From Anthonomus grandis grandis (Eukaryota > Arthropoda > Insecta > Coleoptera > Curculionidae): 64,000 nt of DNA. The notes under the pieces are model-generated. The model was not told where the DNA came from. It worked only from the letters and a program-made list of their open reading frames with translations, and searched no databases. The stretch is taken from positions 25,585,167 through 25,649,166 of the forward strand of contig NC_065547.1 of NCBI RefSeq assembly GCF_022605725.1. The letters run 5' to 3'. Of this stretch, positions 23,714 to 33,544 are shown in pieces. Positions within the stretch are counted from its first letter, which is position 1, and the number at the start of each line of letters is the position of its first letter. Position numbers and translations under genes: made by a program.

Positions 23714-25300
23714 ATGGCTATAAAAATATATATTATTATTAAATATGTCTTATCTCTTAGGAACTATTTTTCAGGTTTAAATACTACAGCTGATAAAACT
23801 TCAAATGAAAAACTTAATTTTTATAAAGCTAATAGGCATTTTAACACAAGGTCTTACCTAAATTTTACACAATTGGATGAGCCAACATTAATTAAAATCA
23901 TTAAAACAATACACTGTAACGCAATAGGTGAAGACTTCATAGGCTTAAAAGATCTAGAAATGTGCCTACCATATCTTACAAAACCATTATTAAATATTTT
24001 AAATAGCTGCTTATTACAAAATTTTTATTCTACAATTTGGGAAAAAGCTTGAAACCTCTAGCAAAGGTAGCTGATCCAAAAGTGTTTAAAGACCTCAGAC
24101 CCATTAGTATACTGCCTCTGATATGCAAAATTTTAGAAAGGTTTGTGCACCAACAAATATGCAGCTTTGTTGATTTTTATAATATTATCCCGGACTGCCA
24201 ATCGGATTTTAGAAGGAACTTTAGCACTATCACGAGTCTAGTACACCTTCTTAATAACTGTAGGATAAATGAGGAAAAAAAGGAAATAACATGTCTTGGA
24301 TTATTGGATTTTAGTAGAGCTTTCGATACTTTAAACCACGAAATGTTATTAGCAAAGCTTTATTATTTTGGTTTTTCAAATAACGCGAATGATTTTTTTT
24401 CATTGTATGTTGCAGACATGAAATCCTGCATAAAGTACTCAATGTTACAACAATATGCTGACGATTCCCAGCTGTATACTTCATTTTCACGTGAAACTCT
24501 ACCCATAATATAAGAACAATTTAATAAGGATTTAGAAAATATAGATAAATTTTCCTGCGACCATAATTTGAAATTAAATTCGTCTAAATCATGTGTAATT
24601 TTTCTGGGTGGTGGAAAGAACGCCCTTAATGCAGCAACAACTTTAAATACAAAAATTCATAACGAGCAGCTACCAGTGGTACGAGAGATCAAAAACTTAG
24701 GAGTATACATTGATAGCGGTATTTAATTTCAAACACATATAAAGAATAAGCTCAAAATTGCATACATGCGCTTAAGAAAACTTTACGGCTTAAAAAATCA
24801 TCTACCTCCTAAAACTAAATATTTTTTTATGTAATACACTTGTTTTATCCTTATTTGATTATTGTGATGTGATATATTCGGATTCATTGACTGAAGACTC
24901 CGCTTACTCAATACAAAAACTTCAGAATTTTTGTATGCGTTTTTATTACAAAATTCAATTTATAAGTCACATTTCTCCTTATTTAAACAATAACTTAATT
25001 CTAAATATGAAAAATCGTAGAAAATATCACATGTATTCCTTCGTGTATAAAGATATAAAAACTAGAGTGCCATTATATTTAGCTAACAATTTTAGAAATT
25101 TTCTTCATGAGCATAACACTAAATTTATAAATTTATTTAGAATACCACAACATAGAACAGCAAGTTTTCAAAAATCTTTTGTTTTTCTCGCCTCTCAACT
25201 TTGGAATAGACTTCCGGCTAATTGCAAAAGTTTTCCGTTTAATGCATATAAAAAATATATTCGTAATAAACTGCTTGATTTTCAAAAAAACAATACTTAA
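23714..25300 (+). pseudogene. LINE reverse transcriptase with internal deletion
   Basis: Segments: pre-RT linker (23714-24052; LIKIIKTIHCNAIGEDF, LPYLTKPLLNILNSCLL); RT fingers and palm (24037-24513; DLRPISILPLICKILERFV, motif A LLDFSRAFDTLNHEML); then a direct jump to MLQQYADDSQLY, the motif C YADD box with both Asp residues intact. The text between them (normally the GVPQGS motif B, about 60 residues) is missing, so a deletion removed motif B. The thumb continues through stops at 24513 and about 24725. The C-terminal part (24869-25300) carries FVFLASQLWNRLPANCKSF, the conserved LWN.LP tail. It is not functional. Confidence 0.8.
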
Positions 25301-25757
25301 TCTACAATAAAAATTAAAAGAGCTGAGCCGCTCGATCTTCTATTGCTGTCTACTTATTATTGTTATAAATATTAATTAATTTACCTTTACTGCATATCCA
25401 GAACCTCTGCCTGCTTCGCCTTACTTAAATACTTAAATATGATACTCAACACATGCATGTCTCGATTAATTAAGAAAATCTTTTTTTTACTTTTTACTTT
25501 TAAGGTTTTTGAAGGGCTATGCCATACAGGTTCTATCTTATGATGAACCTGTATCACAGATTTACAGAATACACAGAAGAATTACAGAAATTACAGAAGT
25601 ATTATATATTAAACGGTTCTCTATAATCGAGGCATGGTCCTATTTATCATGTATTTGGTAGGTTGTACAACATATGTATATTATTATGCTACAATTTTGT
25701 ATATGATTATTTATTTACCTTCATGATAAATAAATTTGTTTTGAATTTGAATTTGAA
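23714..25757 (+). mobile_element. Jockey/CR1-type LINE, 5'-truncated, with 3' tail
   Basis: A plus-strand LINE begins within the linker before the RT and runs through RT, thumb and C-terminal tail to a stop at 25300. A 3' untranslated region of about 450 bp follows, ending in TTTGAATTTGAATTTGAA near 25757. This microsatellite-like tail is typical of CR1-group 3' ends. The endonuclease is missing, consistent with 5' truncation during target-primed reverse transcription. Confidence 0.75.
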
Positions 25758-25759
25758 AT

Positions 25760-26380
25760 ATCTTTATAGTTTATAAACTCTTATATTTCTCATTATATTG
25801 ATTTTATATGCAAGCTTCTCCATAAGTTTCTTACTAAAAATAGAAGCCTCTTGTAAATACAACCGTTTTGTAGTTATTGAGTAGTTTTTCAATGGTCTGA
25901 AATAATTTTGATACATAATAAAGCTGAGAAGTTTCTTTACCCAAAAGTTCATTAGAAGTTTCCTTATAAATAGCCGTTTCCGATTTATTAATTATCGGTT
26001 AAAAGAGACGAGCTTCTCTCAGCTCGTCATTTAGCATAATAAATTAACAACGACGATATTGCTGAGCTGATATCCTCCTCTGATCTCTCCGAAGATGTAT
26101 AGAACTGAATGTTGGCGAGAAAATAGGATAGTCACTGCTCCATTGTACATTCATAGAGTATATGCTTTATGGTTGTATACTCTGTATGGTCTGAAGTTAG
26201 TAAAAATATATATTTACTTATTTTCCTTTCTTGGGAATCACCAGTTTAAAAGGCTTCTCTTCGATAAAAGTGATAACTTAAATTAGCCCAACAACTTGCC
26301 CTTATCTCCCGGGAAAAGTAACAGTGCAGAATATGGCTAGAATTATGGTTGCACTAAGTGTATGTGCTAACATCTTAGCG
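25760..26380. other. AT-rich stretch without recognisable gene
   Basis: No coding motif. Open frames at 25764-25952 and 26095-26286 are unsupported. Confidence 0.5.
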
Positions 26381-26382
26381 AG

Positions 26383-26945
26383 ATGCCAGCAAAAGTGTGT
26401 GATCTCTATAAAATATGGTTAAGTAAATTCTTCTTTAATTTACTTAACCAAAAAATTGACTGCCCATCCCTTTTGAAAAGAATTTACTTTCATATACCAC
26501 GCTCAGGATCTAGACAGTGTCCCGCTTTTAACTTGGACACAGTCCAACATTCTGTATCAGAGTCCTATTCACTTTATGTGTCAAAACTTTTAGACTATTG
26601 CTGATTCTTATGATATTCACCATGACAATCTGGCACTTATTTTGAGTCACCTGGTCGGCGGGGGAGGCTAGGTTATTCATTTCTTAGTTTGAATACATTT
26701 ATTAACTCATTTTTTTTCTGGTCTCTGATTTTAATTAATTCTTGATTCTTATCCTAATTTAGTGTTGTTTTTTTTTATTATTTTCTTAAACTCACAATTT
26801 TTTTTATTATATAGCAATTCTTTTATAGTTTAGCTGCATGGATTTAATACAGTTCATGCATTTATACTTGTACATTTATATATTTAATTGATTTTCATGT
26901 AACTGGGTATTTGTAACCTATTGGAAATAAAGCTTATTATTATAA
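26383..26945 (+). mobile_element. LINE 3' end (C-terminal ORF2 fragment and 3' UTR)
   Basis: The first 220 bp encode FFNLLNQKIDCPSLLKRIYF, then HIPRSGSRQCPAF, a segment found just after the thumb in Jockey/CR1-type LINEs (FLYKL..IDCP.LL..I.F.VP). After a stop near 26604, the remaining 340 bp look like a 3' UTR that ends ATTGGAAATAAAGCTTATTATTAT, with a polyadenylation-type AATAAA and a TTA microsatellite tail typical of LINE 3' termini. Everything upstream is absent. It resembles the corresponding region of the LINE at 33.5-35.9 kb in style, but is a different copy. Confidence 0.65.
26417..26449. repeat. Perfect 13-bp inverted repeat (hairpin)
   Basis: GGTTAAGTAAATT (26417-26429), a 7-base loop, and its exact complement (26437-26449), inside the LINE ORF2 remnant. 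Confidence 0.9.
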
Positions 26946-26949
26946 AACT

Positions 26950-27600
26950 GTTAATTGTGTGAACTCCTAATGCCAAAATTCAGTAATTAGAAATATGATT
27001 TTAAGAATGTAGCTCATGCTTGGTTTTCATCTAAATAAATGGCTATTTTATAGACGGCAATGAGTAAGGGTATTATCAAGTATTATATTACCATGTTAGC
27101 AATATGTGTGAATTTCTTTATCTGTTAAGATTCGATTGGTACATGTGGCTTTTATGTTGATTCTATAAGATTTGTTGAATACAAAGATTATCAAAACAGA
27201 ATCTACTCAAGCCTCCACCAGAAGAAGGCAGTTTGTTGTTTCTTGCTAGAAGCAAGCTCTTTGCTGGTCAATTTTTCTGTACGCGTATTAAGTCCAACAG
27301 AGAAGGAGCGAATACTGCGGGTAACATGACTTTCTTGAGTTATATATCCAACGACATCAGATACAAGATTACTTTCAAAACTCTAGTTGGTATGACGGTG
27401 TCTTATATTATGTTAAGATTTTTTCAGAATTTATTTTAACTCTCGTTGGACAGAAAGTGACTTGATATTCTTTCTAGCATCAAACAATAGCGCTGTACGT
27501 TAGGTCTTATATTAGCAGTGCAGATCCCTGTGACTACCCTCAGCTACAAACTGTATACTATCTGTACTCGCTTTGTGATAGAGTTTCAATTTAATTTGCT
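26950..27600. other. AT-rich stretch without recognisable gene
   Basis: No coding motif. The open frame at 27233-27439 is unsupported. This DNA borders the left inverted repeat of the next transposon. Confidence 0.5.
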
Positions 27601-27602
27601 AA

Positions 27603-27836
27603 ACCGGGTGGTGCGTCGCCGAGCGGAACATAGGAAAACCCATGAAAATTTTAAGGGTGTCAATTATTGAATTCTCTGTACATTTTATAGAAAAAATGTA
27701 AGATAACTTTTTGAAGAGACCAATCTGGTAAACCCTTGTACAAAGTTTCAAAAATTTTAATATCTTGAATTATTCAATTAAATGTAATTGCAAAATTAGG
27801 AAACTTTCGGTTCAGGTAAAACCAAACGCGCACCAG
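27603..27836 (+). repeat. Left terminal inverted repeat of the DD41D element
   Basis: About 234 bp, the inverted partner of 29425-29664, with scattered substitutions and short indels. Inverted repeats of this size are much longer than the roughly 30-bp ends of classical mariner. Confidence 0.88.
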
Positions 27837-27896
27837 TAAAATGAATATTGTCACTGACGTGAGGAAAATTGTCAATAAATCAGTGACAGTCGATAT

Positions 27897-28920
27897 TTGA
27901 AAACAAGTATGATTTATTCAATCGACGAAAAAATAGCCATAATTAAGTGGCATTATGCGGGAAACAGTTTTAGAGCAGTATCTGAAATGTTTTCAGTTTA
28001 TTTCCCCACCATGGGCTTGGTCCGTCCATTTCAACTATTAAACGTATTGTCAATAAGTTCAAGTCCAAAAGTACCGTAATAAATAATTGTAAATGTTCAC
28101 AGGATATCGATCACTCAGGATATCGAAAATAGAGCCGAAGTAAGAGAGAACAGAGATCTTAATATTCTACTGAGTGTGGAGGAAAACAAGATGGTTAGTA
28201 CGAGGGTTCTTGGGCAAGAGGTAAATAAACATCATACAACGGAAGAATGGCATTTTGTTTTGAAATGATGGAAAGAGCAAATAATGATAGGAATTTCTTA
28301 AGAAATATTTGTTTTACCGATGAATGTACATTTACCCTCAACAATGAACCAAATGTTCAGAATTGCCGGTATTGGAGCCAAGAAAATGAACATCGCTTTG
28401 TTCATACTCGGACACAATATCCCCAAAAAACAAATGTATTCGTGGGAATTATCGGACACCATATCATTGGACCCTTTTTTATGGACTATAACCTAAGAGC
28501 TGAAACCTATTTGAACTTATTTCAAAATCAAATTGGACCCGCCTTGGAAGAAGTTGTTCAGGAAGATCAAATGATCTGGTACCAAATGGATGGTTGCCCG
28601 ACCCATAATGCCCGTATGGTTAGAGAGTGCTTGGAAAATGCTTTTAACGGTAATATTATTGGTCCACGGTACCGGATACTTTGGCCAGCCAGGTCACCTG
28701 ATCTTTCACCGAATGACCTTTTTTTGTAGGGTCATTTAAAAAGTGTAATTTATAAAAGTGTAAAATTTGAGAATTTAAACCAGTTACAAAACGCTATTTC
28801 ATTAGAATGTAATAAAAATTCCCAATATTAACTTACGTAACGTTAGAAATGAATTTTATGATCGGTTAGGATATTGCTTAGCTGTTAATGGGGGGTTGTT
28901 TGAACATTTGATTAATTGAT
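27897..28920 (+). pseudogene. DD41D transposase (rosa-like), broken
   Basis: The N-terminal helix-turn-helix begins MIYSIDEKIAIIKWHY (27897 on). A frame change near 28010 leads into GPSISTIKRIVNKFKSK. ENRDLNILLSVEENKMVSTR follows, and a deletion then removes the second HTH. The catalytic core (28247-28729) holds the first Asp in CFTDECTF (residue 25), the second in YQMDGCPTH (115) and the third in SPDLSPNDLF (157), giving 41 residues between the last two, the DD41D signature. A TAG at 28727-28729 replaces the expected Trp codon before GHLKSVIYKS. Another frame change near 28810 leads to RNEFYDRLGYCLAVNGGLFE and a stop at about 28920. All three catalytic Asp residues are intact, but the gene cannot make a whole protein. 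Confidence 0.85.
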
Positions 28921-28960
28921 GTTTTTATGTAATTCTCTATTATTTTTAAAAAAGTTATTG

Positions 28961-29002
28961 TATTTTATTTTATTTTATTTTATTTTATTTTATTTTATTT
29001 TT
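28961..29002. repeat. (TTTTA)n microsatellite
   Basis: Eight pentanucleotide units between the transposase stop and the right TIR. Confidence 0.95.
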
Positions 29003-29424
29003 CCACACTTAGTAAAATATTAAGAGTTCTGTTCTTTCTTTTTTCGGATCTATTTTCGATCTTCCGAGTTAAACATTTACAACTATTTATTACAATGTCT
29101 TTGGACTCGAATTTACTAACAATAGGTTTAATGGTTGAAATGGACCAGATAGGCTTGATAGGAAAATAAATTGAAAATATTTCAGATACTGCTATTGGTT
29201 TAATTAAATTCTAAGTATGATAAAATTATTTTTTTAATAATCGATAATAATAATTGTTATTGGTTTAACTTCATCGTTATATTAAATAAAAGTTTAAATA
29301 AAATAGTAATGTTAACGTGTCTCACTTTGAATTTATGATTTTTAAATTGATACAACGAAAAAAAAACATTTCTTGTATTCGGCTGTACATCAGATTTGAC
29401 AAAGCCTTATAACTAATTGTTTGC

Positions 29425-29664
29425 TGGTGGCTGGTATTTGGTTTTACCTGAACCGACAATTTGGTAATCTTGCAATTACATTTAATTGAATAATTCAAGA
29501 TTCGCTTATTAAAACTTTTTGAAACTTCGCACAAGGGTTTGCCAGATTGGTCTCTTCAAAAGTTATCTTATATTTTCTGTAAAATGTACAGGGAAGCCAA
29601 TAATTGACCCCCTTAAAATTTACATGGGATTTCCTATGTTCCGCTCGGCGACGCTCCATCCGGT
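29425..29664 (-). repeat. Right terminal inverted repeat of the DD41D element
   Basis: Reverse complement of the left repeat. The open frames predicted within it on either strand (29322-29534, 29495-29680, 29519-29773) are by-products of the repeat and not genes. Confidence 0.88.
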
Positions 29665-29669
29665 ATATA

Positions 29670-31535
29670 GCGCGTATCACACCAATGTACTCAGAGATAA
29701 AAGTTATGATAGTTCAGGTGACGACAGAGAAGCTAGTTTTTTCTTTCTAGTTAATCAGTCTTTTTGGGCTTAATGGTAAAAAGTATCTCGTACACTATTT
29801 TTCTATAGTTCCATTTGTCCCTTGAATGCATGCGCAAAACGAATGCCCATTTGCTAAATAACTTAAACGTCCGCATAAGCTAAATATTTTATAAACGTAC
29901 TTCGTCGTTATTTGGGCAAATAATAACGCTATCTAGAAGGATGATCTCTAGTGCTTGAAAATCCATTTTATCATCGTTTCTGAAGTGTTTCTTGTATTGG
30001 GTATGGCTAGTATTTTTAAAGTTTGTCTAATACACCTAAGATGACTATATACTATCTCTGTAGAGATGAGTCTTGATTTCAGCAGAACGTTTGTTTTATA
30101 TACCAATATGGTACGTTCGTTGTTTCGCAAAATGGTCCTATAAAAAAAAGTTAATGATGGTCGTGAAAATCATGAAGTTCTATCTGAAATAACGTCAAAA
30201 AAAGATTTTTTAATTTAAGGTCTCCGATTTTTATCAAAGGATTCAGATAAAAAAAAATAAATAAACACATCTTAATAAGCATCACATTACGCAACTTTGT
30301 TGTAATTTACCAGACTTTACATATTTTTAAAGTTTCCGAGATGCCAATGGTGACATTCAAATTAGGGACACTAATAAATATTATATTTAATAGGAGGGGA
30401 TAATAAAAGAATGACACATAAAAACTGCATCTAAAAATCACATTACAATGGTAATAAATAAATTTCCACTTGTCACATTACAGTTTAACTTTCATATTAT
30501 ATCTATAGGTATAACGATCACTGCCTGATTACGCGTGGGCGTTTAGAAATGGCAACCAAAGAGACGAGTGGTCACTTGAATGGTCAATCAAGCGTATTTT
30601 TTTATCTCCATTTGGCTAATTAAAGTGAAAAGAACTAAAAGATGACTTATGTGGCACCATGCGAACGTGGGATAAAGATTTACGTGAGAAGACGGTTACA
30701 AACAATAAAAGACAAACAGTTTATAGTTAAAAGTATGTCCTAACTTTTACCTGTATTGTGGCGCAAGCCGGCCAATGTTTTATTATTTTTAGACTGGGGA
30801 AAAATAAACAAAATTTGATACAGGCCATGCATGCCTAATCGTCTCTCACTGAAATTACGTGTGTAAAATTAAATAGCTGCATGTTTGTTTTTAGAACGGG
30901 TTTAAGTAGGCATGGCTTCTCTACGGGAACTGTATATATGAGGAATAACAGAAGTAATATCGGAAAAAGCATAACTGTATCTTAAAAATAACATACTATC
31001 AATAAGCTGTAACTGTTCTCCGGTATAGCTTCGACAGTTTTATCCCCGGGGATAAAAGAACAAATTTCGCCTTCCCAAACAAATTGTTTTATCAAAGTCG
31101 TATTTATCCAGGCCGTATTTCCAGGGTAGAGCCTGGATTTACCCTGACAAATATAATTTTTCTACTTCACCGGCACCTTTACTGATCCCGTAAAGAAGAC
31201 CAGGGATTTAATAAAGTTAAACGGAAAAGCGGGAATATTGAAAGGGAGAGGTAAATTGTCTGCACGTTTTTTTAAGGAATTATTCAAATTTATCACAGTA
31301 ATCATGCGGAGAATTCTAGCATAACTTTTTTTAATATTCAAAGATTTGATAGAATAAGGATAAAAAATACCAAAAAAATGTCATTTTGAAAGCATTTACA
31401 AGACATACTGAAAAAAACATCTGCAGCAGTTACGACAAAAAACTAGTCCCATTTCGTAAATGAGAATCTATTAAGGCATAGAAATCACTTTTTGCTATAT
31501 TAATGTCTAATTGACACTATTTCAAAAAATTGTAA
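29670..31535. other. No recognisable gene; less repetitive DNA
   Basis: No coding motif. Parts (about 30520-30800 and 31020-31250) have higher GC content than the surroundings and carry a 20-bp palindrome at 31038-31057. This could be unique intergenic or regulatory DNA, but nothing in it proves that. Confidence 0.45.
31038..31057. repeat. Perfect 20-bp palindrome with head-to-head GATA-type cores
   Basis: TTTTATCCCCGGGGATAAAA, with no spacer. It contains TTATC and GATAA in opposition. Confidence 0.9.
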
Positions 31536-31539
31536 GGCA

Positions 31540-31720
31540 GCATCTTATTCGGTCCTACGATTATACCTGAGCAAACTGGCTTTCAGGTCGAAAGAACTAC
31601 AGAACTGAATCTATCGACTTACGCTAACTACCTGACTAACGTCTTAAATGGGGCGGGAGGTTTCACACGATTTTTTCAAGGCGTTTGACAGGGTAAGTTA
31701 TGAGATACCTCGCCCACAGT
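31540..31720 (+). pseudogene. LINE RT scrap (motif 2 to motif A)
   Basis: IIPEQTGFQVERTTELNLST followed, after a frame change, by SHDFFKAFDRVSYEI. These are the Q.GF..G.ST and DFSKAFDRV (motif A) segments of a Jockey/CR1-type RT. Only about 60 residues survive. A piece of the same gene region (thumb tail) lies at 32029-32230, so the two probably derive from one copy disrupted in the middle. Confidence 0.65.
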
Positions 31721-31828
31721 GTTCAAGGTACATCTTATTAGTGCACAAGTTTTCAAAAAAGGGCCAATTGTGTAACAAAGGTCTGCGGTTGTTGTGTATT
31801 TTCTGTTTTTTTTTTAATAATAAAGCGT

Positions 31829-31896
31829 CCTTTTGACAAAGTTAGAGCCCTGATGATGGCCTACAGACGAAAGCGCTGGGCAGATTTTTTCAAAAG
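31829..31896 (+). ncRNA. Hammerhead-like ribozyme fossil
   Basis: CCTGATGATGG (31849-31859) followed by ACGAAAGCGCTGGGC (31868-31882) gives the CUGAUGA and GAAA core boxes of a hammerhead. GCC/GGC bases beside the core and CTTTTG (31830-31835) with CAAAAG (31891-31896) could form an inner and outer stem I. The position preceding cleavage reads G instead of A, C or U, and stem II is weak, so activity is unlikely. This arrangement matches motifs in Penelope-like element termini. Confidence 0.4.
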
Positions 31897-32028
31897 AATA
31901 CGTGTTTTTATTTAATTTGACTTTATCGACAGTCGATTACAGCATACAACTGACGAAATCTTTAACATTTCATATATCTGAGATTGTATTAAACTTAGAA
32001 ATGACAGTATAGTATAGTAGACAGTATA

Positions 32029-32400
32029 GTGATGTACAAGAGATTTTACAAATATTCCTGCTATTGGTATGCTCTACTACTTTACTCAAACCTTGACTGG
32101 AGTATGCCTGCTAGTCCTCAGTATGCATGCTATGTTCACACATTGGAAGAGGTTCAACAGAGAGTCTTGAAATACTTAGCATTTAAATCCAAAATTGATA
32201 CTGTTGACAATTAGGATTATGATTACAGAGTTCTATATTAGATGTTTTGTCTTTCTCCTCTTGTTGTTCGTCGAAAGTGATTTCAAGAAGATATTTAAAA
32301 AACTTCACTAACAGATGGAGATGACTCCATATTTTTGATGTCCCTAATCCCGCTACCTACATTTTTACCATAATACTTCATTGAGGGATACTACTCTGTC
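32029..32400 (+). pseudogene. LINE ORF2 C-terminal scrap
   Basis: SPQYACYVHTLEEVQQRVLK and YLAFKSK match the segment after RT motif E in Jockey/CR1-type LINEs (Y..VWSP.Y..HI..IE.VQR+FLKYL). Degenerate text over the next 150 bp still resembles the VRRK...KFIYKL stretch. Stops and frame changes are present. No 3' end is clear beyond an AAATAAATAAAT run near 32466. Confidence 0.65.
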
Positions 32401-32404
32401 AACA

Positions 32405-33540
32405 TGCATTATAAAATATTAAAATATTTTTGTAATTTCATGCCAGTTAAATATTGCCTAACGCCTCTAAATAAATAAATCAATTCGTTATTTTTAGTGC
32501 AAAGCATCCTGCTACTAGCTTTAAGGGCTATCACACGACAATGAGAACAAGCCCTCATTGTCTCTTTTATGAGCATATCACGCCAACGCCAAGTGGTGTC
32601 TTAAGCAAAGGAGATATGTAGTCTATTTTTGATATTAGTCTATTATAGTAGAATGATCATGAACATAAAAAATTAAGGTTACCAAGGACAGCATCCCGTG
32701 GCTATAATGCTGATAGATTCAAGTTGCCAGATGACTTAAATCTTGTCATCATGTTAAAATTTAAGCCACATTTATATATCTCTAGCTTGCTCTAGCTGCA
32801 ACATACTCTAAGACTTTTGAAAAATTACAAAACACGACCAGCTACTACCTCTTCATCCATCCTCTCAATCATTAAGATTAGACTGACTGATGAGTTAAAA
32901 CTTGAAACAGCATACTTCTTTTATTGCATGCATTATTTTTCAATCCCAAAACTGTTGCCATAACATAAGAATGTTATGGCTACATTCTTAGTAAGCCATG
33001 CTACTATTTTTTGCATTAAGATCTTTCAGCTCAGCAGAAGGATATTAATTTTCGAGGTGAAACCACTTCCTTAGATTTAGTATTAAGGGCACTAGTAATC
33101 TTATTTTTAGTCTAAAGAACTTAATCTCTAAAATCATTTGCTTTCTGAGTTCTCCTCTTTTTTGCAAAAGCGGCGTGATGGCTGTTGGAGCAGATTGTGG
33201 CTGCAGCCAGGTTTAATTCTAAGCTCTTTTTTACCAAAATTGTAATTTTATTCAGCAAGTTCAAACTTAGGAACTGGTTCTGCTCTGAGTTTTTAGCACA
33301 TCAAAAAGGGAAGTAGGTTGTAACACTAGCCATTTTTATATTATTATATTTTCACTCCTAAGAATATTTTAGTTTACCGCTTAAAATTATTAGCAACAAT
33401 AAACATTTTTTTCGTCATATTCTGAACTCTGTAAGAATGAAGAAAATCATATCACATTTACAATCATTTTATCTTTTCTAATTTTTTTCGCAACAAATAT
33501 TAGCGTTACATCCAAATTGACCCTGTACGTGTACAGTTCT
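32405..33540. other. AT-rich stretch without recognisable gene
   Basis: No coding motif. A perfect 10-bp hairpin GCCATAACAT/ATGTTATGGC (loop AAGA) lies at 32957-32980. Confidence 0.5.
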
Positions 33541-33544
33541 TATT

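Larger units (their letters stand above)
27602..29664 (+). mobile_element. rosa-like DD41D Tc1/mariner element with long TIRs
   Basis: About 2.06 kb. The left end (27603-27836) and the reverse complement of the right end (about 29425-29664) match over roughly 235 bp, starting ACCGGRTGGWGCGTCGCCGA and continuing through CAATTAAATGTAATTGCAA and GGTTCAGGTAAAACCAAA. TA dinucleotides sit at both outer borders (27600-27601 and 29664-29665), as expected for TA-targeting elements, though the exact border base is uncertain. Between the repeats lies a single transposase gene in the plus orientation. Both ends being intact suggests mobilisation as one unit. Confidence 0.88.

Noticed and set aside
29519..29773. 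84-codon plus-strand open frame
   Set aside because: Lies mostly in the right terminal inverted repeat of the DD41D element.
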